Assembly: GCA_963823675.1 (NCBI GenBank)
Contig: CAWGMT010000015.1
Coordinates: 1 to 64,000, forward strand
Direction: 5' to 3'
DNA length: 64,000 nucleotides
Source: CAWGMT01 sp963823675
GTDB taxonomy: Bacteria > Planctomycetota > Planctomycetia > Isosphaerales > Isosphaeraceae
A program made the translations under genes and the position numbers. Under the pieces are notes generated by a model. It saw nothing but the letters and a program-made list of their open reading frames with translations. It had not been told where the DNA came from and searched no databases. This document shows, piece after piece, positions 38,749 through 47,981 of this stretch (its first letter is position 1; each line of letters begins with the position of its first letter).

Positions 38749-39240
38749 GGCAGACGAATTGAGGCTTTGACGAATTCCTAACTACGCCAGGCGGTCCACG
38801 AGCAAACGCTCGCCTTATTCCTAGTTGCCACAATATCGAGCCGCGCCGGGAGGCGCCATCGGAGCTTGGTCAGTTCTGTCCAAGGATTCAGTCAGATCGA
38901 ATCATAAGGCCCTCGAGCGGCAAAAGTGAAGGATTATGGTTTGCGGATTCGAGGATTCGAGGACATGCATTTACAAGGGAGAGCAGAAAGGGGTCAGAAA
39001 GCCGAAATCGATTCCTGACCCCTTTGTTCCCGCCGGCCCATAGTCGAGCTGAAAAACGAGAAACGAAGCTGGACACCGAGCGGCCGCGCCCACGAAGCGC
39101 CCAAAGCCTTCACACTGCGAAGCGCCCATTGCTCCGCCAACGGCCACGAGCTTAGAATCAAAGGTAGTCACAAAAGGCGGCGGCATGGCGATTTTGTCGC
39201 TTTCGTTCCAGAGACTTTGATCAGCTCGGGAGGATGACCA
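38749..39240. other. Gene-free stretch with a REP-like palindrome
   Basis: About 490 bp with no supported gene. It holds the hairpin listed at 38988. Short direct repeats GGATTCGAGGA occur near 38945-38965. Confidence 0.4.
38988..39026. repeat. REP-like palindrome with GGGGTCAG arms
   Basis: AAAGGGGTCAG and CTGACCCCTTT form a perfect 11-base stem around a 17-base loop. Sequences of this type (aggggtcag...ctgacccct) are widespread in planctomycete genomes and often lie near RAYT transposases, of which there is debris at 53 kb. The stem ends in TTT, so a terminator role for the leftward or rightward transcript is also possible. Confidence 0.5.
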
Positions 39241-39501
39241 ATGGCCACGGCGACCGGTAGGATCTTCAAGCAAGCTGATCGTCAGGGCGGTGACGCCTGC
39301 GTTCATGGCACGCGCATTCCGGTTTGGGTTCTGGACAACTGTCGCCGTCTGGGCATGCCCGATGCCCAAATCTTGTCGACCTACCCTTCTCTGACGCCCC
39401 CCGACCTGGAAGCCGCCTGGGATTACGTCGCAGCCAACCGGGAAGAGATCGAGCAGGCCATCCGCGAAAACGAAGAGGGCGACGACGGCCCCGTGGAGTA
39501 A
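39241..39501 (+). CDS. DUF433 antitoxin-like protein
   Basis: An 86-residue DUF433 protein (helix-turn-helix): GGDACVHGTRIPVWVLDNC, then GMPDAQILSTYPSLTPPDL and EAAWDYVAANREEIE are diagnostic. DUF433 proteins commonly pair with PIN-like DUF5615 toxins, as here, with a six-base gap to the next gene. GGGAGGA lies six bases upstream of the ATG. It would bind both its promoter and the toxin. Confidence 0.88.
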   Translation: MATATGRIFKQADRQGGDACVHGTRIPVWVLDNCRRLGMPDAQILSTYPSLTPPDLEAAWDYVAANREEIEQAIRENEEGDDGPVE

Positions 39502-39507
39502 CGGCGG

Positions 39508-39834
39508 ATGCTGCTCTACGCGGACGAGGACTTCGCTTTTCCCGCGGTCGAGGAACTTCGAGTACGGGGTCACGACGTGCTAACGGCTCAGGAAGACGGT
39601 CAAACGGCTATGCCGGATGCTGTCATTCTGGCCCGCGCCTTTGCGCTAGGACGTGTCGTTTTGACTCACAATCGACGCCACTACGTACGCCTGCATCATC
39701 GAGGGGCGGCGCACGTCGGTATTCTGACCGCATCGCAGGATTCCGATCATCTGGCCCTGGCCAGTCGGATCGACGGAAAGCTTGCGAGCCTATCTCCTGG
39801 CCGATGGTGCTACCGCGTGAATCGGCGGCCGTGA
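39508..39834 (+). CDS. DUF5615 PIN-like toxin
   Basis: A 108-residue PIN-like RNase of the DUF5615 family: LLYADEDFAFPAVEELRVRGH (first acidic pair), DAVILARAFALGRVVLTHNR (central acidic helix, then the conserved THNRRHY), and HVGILTASQD. It is the likely toxin of the pair with the upstream DUF433 protein. It ends ten bp before att-like copy F. Confidence 0.88.
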   Translation: MLLYADEDFAFPAVEELRVRGHDVLTAQEDGQTAMPDAVILARAFALGRVVLTHNRRHYVRLHHRGAAHVGILTASQDSDHLALASRIDGKLASLSPGRWCYRVNRRP

Positions 39835-39843
39835 GTTTGAAGT

Positions 39844-40047
39844 ACCGAAGGTGGGACTTGAGCCCACACCCTCTTGCGCGGACCGGATTTTGAGTCCGGC
39901 GCGTCTGCCATCCGTCTGGTATTGGGCTGAGATTGGATTGACGTAGATTTGAGGGATTTTGCACGGGTTATACGCTCACCCCTGCGGTCGTTTGCATTGT
40001 AGTCGCATTGGGAAGGCATGGGCAATATGTGCAGAAGAATTGCAGAA
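39844..40047 (-). repeat. att-like repeat, copy F (divergent arm)
   Basis: The tRNA-Leu 3' part is intact from D-loop to acceptor strand (variable arm CCGCGCAAGAGG, as in copy B; T-loop stem has one change). Core is 39888-39894. The arm is the most diverged of the six, yet a hexamer pair (GCAGAA at 40031 and 40042) still sits 11 bp apart and ends at 40047, again 160 bp from the core start. It is the right-most copy in the window. Confidence 0.75.
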
Positions 40048-40207
40048 CCAGCTACGTTCCTGCATTCCCGGGTGAGCTCGAGCGAAGTCCATTCGGAGGT
40101 CAACACCGACGGGGCAACGAAAATGCGCGACTGGTCGGCTGAAAGGAAGGCTTGCTGTGACAGGACCACGCTCTTGTGACCGCTGCCAGCCGCGGCAGTA
40201 AGGCGAG

Positions 40208-40417
40208 TTGATCGACCGTGCCCAGGCTGGCGAGGCGGTTGCTTTCGAGCGGCTCGCCAAGCAGCACGTCGCACCCCTGTGGCGCTGCGCGATGGCCCTT
40301 GGCAAGGATAGCCACTGGGCCGAGGATCTTGTGCAAGAGACTCTGGTCGAAGCGTGGCGATCCTTGGCGCGTTTCGATGGTCGTTGCCGGTTCTCCCCAG
40401 AGGAGAGCAGACCATGA
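40208..40417 (+). pseudogene. ECF sigma factor fragment (region 2 only)
   Basis: The frame GELIDRAQAGEAVAFERLAK, then DSHWAEDLVQETLVEAWRSL and ARFDGRCRFS is sigma region 2 of an ECF factor. A stop lies just before GEL, and after CRFS the frame runs into the start of the anti-sigma gene, so region 4 (promoter -35 binding) has been deleted. It cannot work as a sigma factor. The following gene is its former partner. Confidence 0.75.
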
Positions 40418-41609
40418 CTGATCTCCTTCACCCCTGCGAACCTTGGGCCGAGCGAATCAGCCTGGCGGCGGCCGATTGCCTATCGCCCGACGCAGAGCGA
40501 GACGTTCGTCGGCATATCGAGACGTGTTCCGATTGCCGCGAGCGCTTTCGACAGCTCACGGCATTGTGCGGCGCGCTTGCTGAAGCACAGTTGCCGGCCG
40601 GCAGCGCGGAGGCGGCCATCGTCGCGCGAGTCATGACGGCGGTCGCGTCCGACGAGTCACGGCGACCCATCGTTCGCACGCGGGCGGAGATGATTCATCT
40701 CCCGCTACTTACCCGTTCCCTGGACAATTGGAGGCGGATCATGCGTTCTTCAGTTTCTCGCGTTGCGGCGGCGGCGATCTTTGTTCTTGCCATTGGAGGC
40801 GTCGCCTTGTGGTTACACGGAGGCGGCGCGACGTTGGCCTACGCCGACTTCGTCGCGCCGATCCTGGATGCGAAGACCGTCAAGTACAAGCTAACCACCG
40901 AAATGGAGGGCCCACCCGCAGTGACGACAACGAGCGAGGTCATGGTGCTGGGCGCCACTGGGTCGCGCCAGGAGATAGAGATGCCGGACAAGTCCAAGGC
41001 GATCATGATCTTTGATTGGGGCCGAGGCAGGAGTCTTACCCTGGAACCCGCCTCCAAGAAGGCGATGGTCCTCACACTCGCCAACCTGACCAAGGAGCAG
41101 GTTTCGCGGCAGGACCCGTTCGCCATGTTTCGCTCGATTCTGCGCAATGCGCAGGACAAACCGACCGTCCAACGGGAGCCGCTCGGCGAGAAGGAGATCG
41201 ACGGACACCGAGTCGTCGGATTCCGCTTTCGCAGCAAGGGCATGGTGACGAGTTTGTGGGGCGATCCCAAAACCGGCCTGCCGGTCCGCGGCGAAGTGAC
41301 CATGGCAATTTACGGCAATAACAGATGCAGAAGAGCATGGAAGCCGGGATGCAGAAGACCATGGACGTCCAGATACGGCTTCAGCGCGGCTTGCTCTTCG
41401 CGCTGATGTTGCCGACGGATGCCGACGGGCACTACGCGGGCAAGGGCGTTTCGCTGGGCGCGGCCGATAAGCCGATCTTCTGGTACCGCCCCAAGGATGC
41501 GAAGAAGTACCGGGTCATTTACGCCGATCTCTCAGTTCGTGACGCCGATGCGCCGCCGAGCGTGCCCAACGCGCAGCCGGTACCAGACTCGTCCAATCCG
41601 AAGAAATAG
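40414..41609 (+). pseudogene. Anti-sigma factor with zinc finger, membrane helix and LolA-like domain, broken
   Basis: ATG 40414 follows AGAGGAGAGCAG. The N-terminus has a zf-HC2-type anti-sigma finger (HIETCSDCRERF), one membrane helix (VAAAAIFVLAIGGVALWL) at about residues 113-131, and then a periplasmic domain resembling LolA-type lipoprotein carriers (YADFVAPILDAKTVKYKL and later). Near 41322 the frame shifts; the rest (MQKSMEAGMQKTMDVQIRLQ to VPDSSNPKK) continues in another frame to 41609, and some middle sequence seems to be missing. It is a remnant of a sigma/anti-sigma signalling pair. Confidence 0.7.
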
Positions 41610-41819
41610 TCCATGGGCGGCAGTGGCCAACAAACTTCTGGCTCGTGACGACTGGGAATTGTTGGGTCCGCTGCTGGAGCCGTTTCTCGTGGTGAAGACA
41701 GCGACTGCTCGGCGCGAGGCACTGCGGATACCGCGTCCGTCTCTTGCAGTGTCAATTCGCAAAGCTAGGGTTCGGGAAGGCTAGGACATGCGTTAGCAAG
41801 CCATTACTCTGCGACGGGA

Positions 41820-42251
41820 GTGAGCGTTCTGCGAGGTGACCTCTTTAGCTTGGTGGCTCGTCCCGAATTGAGCAAAGTAGGTGTGCTCAACCTTGACGGT
41901 TATTACGCCGTGAATTCGCCGAAACTGCACGCCGACCTTCGTTTGATTCGTCTTCTGGCCATGGGATCGATCAAGCTATATGGGGAATTCTGCCTCTTCC
42001 TAAACGCCGATTTGGATGCGGCGGTTCGCCAGAAGAACCGAGCGTCAATGGCCATGCGAGAGCATGCCAATTTGGTCGCTGACACTTTCTTTGATTGTGG
42101 ACGTTGCCAAATTCAATCTGAGCTATTGCTTCCCACCGAGTGCGGTGAGGCGATTGATGCCGGCAAAATCGGAGCGTTTGGCATGTTTGAGATCTACAGA
42201 GGTAGAAAGTCAGGTCATCGAATGGCAAATCTCCGACTGGTTGTTGGGTAG
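41820..42251 (+). CDS. Hypothetical ORF, uncertain
   Basis: An open frame of 143 codons with no recognised motif and no clear ribosome site. It is the longest plausible frame in the 41.6-42.4 kb stretch. Composition is neutral, so it may be non-coding. Confidence 0.22.
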   Translation: MSVLRGDLFSLVARPELSKVGVLNLDGYYAVNSPKLHADLRLIRLLAMGSIKLYGEFCLFLNADLDAAVRQKNRASMAMREHANLVADTFFDCGRCQIQSELLLPTECGEAIDAGKIGAFGMFEIYRGRKSGHRMANLRLVVG

Positions 42252-42423
42252 TTGTAGCGACTTCGGTCGCACTGACCGTGAGCAATCCCTCCGTGCGGCG
42301 GCGAATCACCTGCCTCCGTTCAACCCTGGCTTTGCGGAGTTCCCTCTTGGCCTTGGACGGGTCATGATCATCGCCTCGATGCTGCGATGAACGGCGATGT
42401 CCTTTCCCCCGGGGATTGGAGAA

Positions 42424-42621
42424 TCATGATTCTGGCCAGCCGGGAAGCTTGGCCTCTATAAACAGAACCATCGTCTCACCGCAGCACTTCGGCCAACCGG
42501 TCACGGTGTATGCGAGCATCTCCGACGGCTGGCAGGCGACGGTCTTGCCGCACTTGCCACACCTCAGAATCCGTTGAAGATCCTCGGGTTCCTTGCCCGG
42601 CGGTCCTTTTGCATCTGTCAT
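42424..42621 (-). CDS. Small zinc-ribbon protein
   Basis: About 65 residues from MTDAKGPPGKEP. RCGKCGKTV and WPKCCGETM supply two cysteine pairs for a rubredoxin-like zinc ribbon, with hydrophobic strands between. An AGGTGA lies upstream of the ATG. Function unknown; similar tiny zinc-ribbon proteins are frequent in planctomycetes. Confidence 0.55.
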   Translation of the reverse strand: MTDAKGPPGKEPEDLQRILRCGKCGKTVACQPSEMLAYTVTGWPKCCGETMVLFIEAKLPGWPES

Positions 42622-42926
42622 CACGTCACCTGCTCTGGTCACTTCCTTACTCGATCATCATATGCTTCTGCTGGAAAGTATCTCTATCACAAAGCGCCCG
42701 AGAATGCGCTGATTTGGGCGGAATGTCCCCGACGCAGGCGGGGAGAATCCGCACAAGAATTCGTGAAAACGCCGCAAGAACCCTTGAAACAGCGGGATAA
42801 TCGGCGGTCTTTTCCCATTGGTACACCGACTGCATTGGGACTCGTCGTCGGCCGATCGGTACACCGGATGCCTTCAGTCCGGTGGTCGACGACCATGACC
42901 GAACTTGATCACGGGGAGGCTTACCG

Positions 42927-43150
42927 ATGGGCTCGTCTGCATTTGAGATCATATTAATACCGGTGCTTTGGGGAACGTTCTGCGGGATCGTTGCTGGTAT
43001 GGCGATCCTCGCGGTGATGAACGCGGTCGAGGCGCTGGTCGACTGGCTGGGCCGCAGGGCTCGATCGATCGAGGCTGTGCGTCAGGCTGCTCGCATTGCC
43101 CCGCGGCGAACTTACCGCCCGGCTGTCCGCAGTGGCTTTAGCCGGCGTGC

Positions 43151-43160
<10 letters not shown>
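42927..43160 (+). CDS. Small membrane protein
   Basis: A 77-residue frame with one strong membrane segment (EIILIPVLWGTFCGIVAGMAILAV split by a glycine kink) and a basic, arginine-rich tail. GGGGAGG lies upstream of the ATG. The last codons overlap the stop of the convergent sigma-54 activator gene. No family recognised. Confidence 0.5.
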
Positions 43161-43740
<580 letters not shown>

Positions 43741-44050
43741 ATGACTCACGTGCCAGAACACCTGAGTAACGCGGGTGCCGGTCGGCCAGGAGGCCCTGGG
43801 CGCGAGGTGTGTTCGATCCGCCGCCTCCGGAACCGAAGAAAAAGGATCGGGCTCGGGCCCGGGGAGTGTTCGACCCGCCACCTGACCCGAAGGGCAAGCG
43901 CTCTGGGACCCGTGATCGTGACCTGCCCCCGCCGCTGCGCTGACGGCATCCGCAGCCAGACCAATCCGTCTGAGACTAACCCCGACCTTAATCCAGCCGC
44001 CCCGGCCCGCTTCCAGGCCGAGGCGGGATGCCCCGGAGAAAGTGCGCGCC
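43741..44050. repeat. Low-complexity region with two GTTCGAYCCGCC repeats
   Basis: Two imperfect copies of GTGTTCGAYCCGCCRCCT (near 43810 and 43867) lie about 57 bp apart. In the + strand frame they encode GVFDPPPPEPKKKDR and GVFDPPPDPKGKR, followed by a stop, which looks like the proline/lysine-rich tail of a lost rightward gene. No start is present (a stop precedes by about 15 codons). Confidence 0.4.
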
Positions 44051-45331
44051 ATGGATACGCGGAATCGCATCGGACTTTACGGTTCTTACTTCCTCGGTAT
44101 GGCCGGCATCGGCTTCACATTGCCCTACCTGCCGCTCTACCTCGGACAGAGGGGGCTCTCGGATTCCACCATTGGAATCATCTCGACGTTGGCGGCATTG
44201 ACCAGCCTGGCGCAGTTCCCTGTCGGCCTCTGGTCGGATCGCCTGGGCTCGCGTAAGCCGTTCCTCGTCGTGGCGCTTGCCGTCGTGGCAGTCTCGGCGT
44301 GGCTCTTGCGCGGGGCGGAAGGGACAATCTGGGTCGGTCTGCTTGTCATCTTGTTCGCGGAGAACGGCATCGGCCGCGCCGTCGTTGAGAGCCTCTCCGG
44401 GGCGGAGGCCGCGGCGCTGGCTCCCAAGGGAAGTGTCGGCGCAGCGCTCGGAGCTCTGCGCTTCTGGAAGCCGATCGGCATCGTGCTGATGGCGCTCGTC
44501 GGGAGTTGGATGTCTGAGCAGTATGGCGTCGGTGCGATCCTGCTGCCGCTTGCGATCATACAGAGCCTTGCTGTCGTGGCAGCACTCCTGATTCACGAAC
44601 CGGAGATGAGGGCAAGCACGGGCCTCATCAACGGCGACCGTACGATAATGTTCGCAGAGTATGAGCGGAAAACCGCAACCCGATGGTTTGCGAAAGACGC
44701 TGGGCTCTGGGCCTTCGTCGCGGCAATGGTCCTGTTCCACGCGGCGAACGCGCCCGGGGGCGTCTATCTTGGGCTTTTTCTCAAGCGAGAGCTCCACGCC
44801 CCCGAACGGATGCTCGCATACGCCTTCGTGGTGAGTATGATGGCCTGGATGCTCGTCGTCTGGCCGGCGGGTTGGCTGGCTGACCGTTGCGGGCGCAAGC
44901 CGCTTCTGATCGCTGGCTGGACGATCATGGCGGTCCGGCTGGGCCTGGTGTCCGTCGTCCAGTCCCCGATTCTAGTAGTGGCGAACCAGGCGCTCGACGG
45001 ACTGGGCAACGGCCTGTTCGCGGTCATGGCCGCCGCCTGGGTGACCGACCGCCTGGCAGACCCGCGGCGGGCGGGTGAAGCGCAGGTTCTCGTCGGATCA
45101 TGCCTCGTGCTCGGTTCGGCACTCGGGCCGGCTGCGGCGGCCGTCCTCGTCGGGCCGCTCGGCTACCGGGGACTGTTCGCCGCACTGGCGGCACTCGGCG
45201 CCGTCGCGACGGCGATCGTCATCTTCTTGGTCCCGGAGACGTTGGCGAAGCACGAAGAAATCATCGACGGCCGGATGGTCGACCCAATGGCCACGACATC
45301 CGAGCTCTCGATCGTCCCATCATTCGGATGA
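44051..45331 (+). CDS. MFS transporter
   Basis: A 426-residue major-facilitator protein with about 12 membrane helices. The inter-helix signatures GLWSDRLGSRKP (after helix 2) and AGWLADRCGRKP (after helix 8) are the paired MFS motif-A loops. ATG 44051 is used, with GGAG 12 bases upstream. It is the first gene of a same-strand run of four with short gaps (63, 17, 20 bp), so it likely moves the same or a related substrate as the next two transporters. Substrate unknown. Confidence 0.85.
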   Translation: MDTRNRIGLYGSYFLGMAGIGFTLPYLPLYLGQRGLSDSTIGIISTLAALTSLAQFPVGLWSDRLGSRKPFLVVALAVVAVSAWLLRGAEGTIWVGLLVILFAENGIGRAVVESLSGAEAAALAPKGSVGAALGALRFWKPIGIVLMALVGSWMSEQYGVGAILLPLAIIQSLAVVAALLIHEPEMRASTGLINGDRTIMFAEYERKTATRWFAKDAGLWAFVAAMVLFHAANAPGGVYLGLFLKRELHAPERMLAYAFVVSMMAWMLVVWPAGWLADRCGRKPLLIAGWTIMAVRLGLVSVVQSPILVVANQALDGLGNGLFAVMAAAWVTDRLADPRRAGEAQVLVGSCLVLGSALGPAAAAVLVGPLGYRGLFAALAALGAVATAIVIFLVPETLAKHEEIIDGRMVDPMATTSELSIVPSFG

Positions 45332-45394
45332 CTGCGGCAAGAAAGTTGGATATGTATTCCAGCCTGACATTGAACTCCGGAGGTATCCCCGCCC

Positions 45395-46639
45395 GTGACG
45401 ACGCATTCTGCCTCGATTCCCTTGGTCTCGACGATCTTCGGGCTGACCTATCTTGCACTGGCCCTCGGCAAGATTCCCGGACTTCGGATCGACCGGGCCG
45501 GAATCGCCCTGGTCGGGGCGGCGTCCATGCTCGCCTGTGGCGTGCTCTCGATGCGAGACGCGGCCAAGGCCATTGATTATGACACGATCATCCTGCTCTT
45601 CAGCATGATGGTGGTGGTCTCATACCTCCGCATGGCCGGGTTCTTCGCCTTGGCGACGGAACACATCGCCGCCAGGTTTTCAGGACCGTACACCCTGCTG
45701 GCCGTCACGATCGCGCTCTCGGGTGTCCTCTCGGCATTCCTGGTCAACGACGTCGTCTGCGTCGCCATGACGCCGCTGGTGCTCCACCTCTGCCAGCGAT
45801 TGAAGCGGCCCCCGATCCCGTACCTTGTCGGCTTGGCGACGGCATCGAACATCGGCTCAGTTGCCACGATCACGGGCAACCCCCAGAATATCATCATCGG
45901 CTCGCTTTCTCACATCTCATATCTGAGGTTCGCCGCGCGTCTGGCCCCTATCGCCTTGATCGGTCTGAGCCTGAACTTCGCCATTGTGGCGGTGATATAC
46001 CGCAAGACGTTGGGCGAGGCAGGGCAAGATCCTCCACCGGCCGACGAGTCGGTGGCACCCCGGGTCCACCGCGGCCTCCTCGCCAAGAGCGTCGCGGTGA
46101 CTGTAGTCACCGTCGCCTTGTTCTTTGCGGGGCTGCCAATCGCCCTGGTGGCACTCGTCGCGGCGGCAGTGCTGATGCTCGACCGTGTTCGCCCCGAAAA
46201 AGTCTACAGGTCGGTCGACTGGCCGCTCCTGGTCATGTTCGCCGGACTGTTTGTTGTGGTGCAAGCCTTCGATTCCAATGTGGTCCACACCTGGGGACTG
46301 GAGCGGTGGGATGCCCTGCTCGAGTCGCCGGTAGTGCTGGTCAGCGGTCTCTCGGTGCTGCTGTCGAACCTGGTGTCGAACGTTCCGGCGGTGCTGTTGT
46401 TCAAACCACTTATGGAGGTCATGCCCCAGAAAGAGCTGGCATGGCTGGCCCTGGCGATGTCGAGCACCCTGGCTGGGAATCTGACCGTGCTCGGGTCGGT
46501 GGCAAACCTCATCGTCGTCGAGAATGCACGCCGCGCGGGGACCGAGCTGAGTTTTCTGGAATATCTCAAAGTCGGTGTCCCGCTGACGATTCTGACGACA
46601 CTCGTCGGCGTCGCCTGGCTCGCGCTGGTCCAGTATTGA
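45395..46639 (+). CDS. SLC13/ArsB-like anion permease
   Basis: A 414-residue permease of the ion-transporter superfamily (CitMHS/ArsB/NhaD group). It starts at GTG 45395 with CCGGAGG eleven bases upstream. VNDVVCVAMTPLVLHLCQ and ASNIGSVATITGNPQNIIIG in the first half and SNLVSNVPAVLLF and AGNLTVLGSVANLIVVE in the second are the paired hairpin signatures of the family. Members export arsenite or move citrate, sulfate or other anions. Nothing here decides among them, and no ars genes are adjacent. Confidence 0.82.
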   Translation: MTTHSASIPLVSTIFGLTYLALALGKIPGLRIDRAGIALVGAASMLACGVLSMRDAAKAIDYDTIILLFSMMVVVSYLRMAGFFALATEHIAARFSGPYTLLAVTIALSGVLSAFLVNDVVCVAMTPLVLHLCQRLKRPPIPYLVGLATASNIGSVATITGNPQNIIIGSLSHISYLRFAARLAPIALIGLSLNFAIVAVIYRKTLGEAGQDPPPADESVAPRVHRGLLAKSVAVTVVTVALFFAGLPIALVALVAAAVLMLDRVRPEKVYRSVDWPLLVMFAGLFVVVQAFDSNVVHTWGLERWDALLESPVVLVSGLSVLLSNLVSNVPAVLLFKPLMEVMPQKELAWLALAMSSTLAGNLTVLGSVANLIVVENARRAGTELSFLEYLKVGVPLTILTTLVGVAWLALVQY

Positions 46640-46656
46640 CACGGGAGAGCCGAACC

Positions 46657-47961
46657 ATGGCCGAGGCGGGTGCATCTAGCCACGATTCCCATAAGCCAAA
46701 CCCGTCGAAGACGAGCCTCCGCGCTCTCGACGGCCTGAACGTGTTCCTGGCGGACGTGCGGGATGGGATGGGGCCATTCCTGGGCACGTTCCTGCGGGAG
46801 AACCATCACTGGGACGCGGGCCGGGTGGGGATCGCGCTCGCGGCGTCACAGATCGGAACGGTGCTGGCTCAGACTCCGGCCGGTGCCCTGATCGATGGCA
46901 TTCGGTGGAAGCGACTGGCGGTCGCGGTCGCGGCGGCGGTGGTCGCCGCGGGCTGCGTCGTGATCTATCTGGTGCCGACGCTTGCGGTGGTGGTCGCCGC
47001 ACAAACGGCGATCGGGGCGGCTGCGGCGATCTTCCCTCCGGCCGTGGCGGCCCTGACCCTGGGCTTGGTCGGGCGGACGGCGATGGCGCGGCGCACGGGG
47101 CGAAACGAGGCGTTCAACCACGGCGGCAACGTCGTCGCGGCGGCCCTCGCGGGAGGCTCCGCCTATCTGCTCGGCTACGGGGCGTTGTTCTTCCTCGTCG
47201 CCGGCATGGCGGCCACTAGCGCCGCCGCCGTCCTCCTGATCCGCGAGGCGGACATCGACCACGACCTCGCCCGGGGAGCCGACGATGGCGACGGAAGGAG
47301 TCATGAGGCCATTGGGATCACCGAGCTGTTCAAAGACCGCCGGATTGCGATCTTCGCCATTTCGGTCGTATTGTTCCATTTCGCCAACGCGGCGATGCTG
47401 CCGCTGGTCGGCCAGAAGGCGAGCGACGGCCTGAAGGAGGGGGCGGCCGTCTTGATGTCGGCCTGCATTATCGCGGCGCAGGTCGTGATGGTGCCGGTGG
47501 CCCTCGCCGCCAGCCGCCTGGCGGCAAGTTGGGGCCGCAAGCCGGTCTTCCTGATCGGCTTCGCGGTCCTGCCCGTTCGCGGCATGCTCTACTGCCTCAG
47601 CGTCAACCCGTATTACCTTGTCGGCGTCCAGCTCCTCGACGGCATCGGCGCGGGCATCTTCGGGGTCGTCTCGGTGCTGGTCGTGGCCGACCTGACGAAG
47701 GGGACCGGCCGGTTCAACCTGACGCAAGGAGCACTCGCGACGGCGACCGGGATCGGTGCTGGCCTGAGCAACCTCCTGGCGGGCTTCGTGGTCAAGGCGG
47801 CTGGCTTCGACGCCGGCTTCATCACGCTTGCTGCGATCGCCGCTGCCGCGGCGATCTTTTACGCCCTTTTCATGCCCGAAACCCGCGGATCGCTCGACGT
47901 CGTGGCTGAAACCTCGTCGGTCCACACGATGGTGGCAATGACTGGTCCCGAACCTTCTTAA
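46657..47961 (+). CDS. MFS transporter
   Basis: A 434-residue major-facilitator protein. I use ATG 46657, preceded by GGGAGAG; longer upstream frames overlap the permease gene and are not credible. The motif-A like loops are GALIDGIRWKRLAV and AASWGRKPVF. The N-terminal ~20 residues are polar, then LNVFLADVRDGMGPFLGTFL, which recalls the start of MFS proteins annotated near metallophosphoesterases. It lies 17 bp after the anion permease. Confidence 0.83.
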   Translation: MAEAGASSHDSHKPNPSKTSLRALDGLNVFLADVRDGMGPFLGTFLRENHHWDAGRVGIALAASQIGTVLAQTPAGALIDGIRWKRLAVAVAAAVVAAGCVVIYLVPTLAVVVAAQTAIGAAAAIFPPAVAALTLGLVGRTAMARRTGRNEAFNHGGNVVAAALAGGSAYLLGYGALFFLVAGMAATSAAAVLLIREADIDHDLARGADDGDGRSHEAIGITELFKDRRIAIFAISVVLFHFANAAMLPLVGQKASDGLKEGAAVLMSACIIAAQVVMVPVALAASRLAASWGRKPVFLIGFAVLPVRGMLYCLSVNPYYLVGVQLLDGIGAGIFGVVSVLVVADLTKGTGRFNLTQGALATATGIGAGLSNLLAGFVVKAAGFDAGFITLAAIAAAAAIFYALFMPETRGSLDVVAETSSVHTMVAMTGPEPS

Positions 47962-47981
47962 GATGAGGAGAAGAGTACGCG

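Noticed and set aside
8115..40047. CRISPR array interpretation of the six repeats
   Set aside because: Repeats are about 160-205 bp and 1.3-20 kb apart, with gene-bearing intervals and no cas genes.
8115..40047. Integron interpretation (attC cassettes)
   Set aside because: The repeats match a tRNA-Leu anticodon region and not attC architecture, there is no intI, and intervals reach 20 kb.
46306..46656. Upstream-extended start for the second MFS gene
   Set aside because: The extension overlaps the anion permease and encodes low-complexity Arg/Gly sequence; ATG 46657 has a ribosome site.
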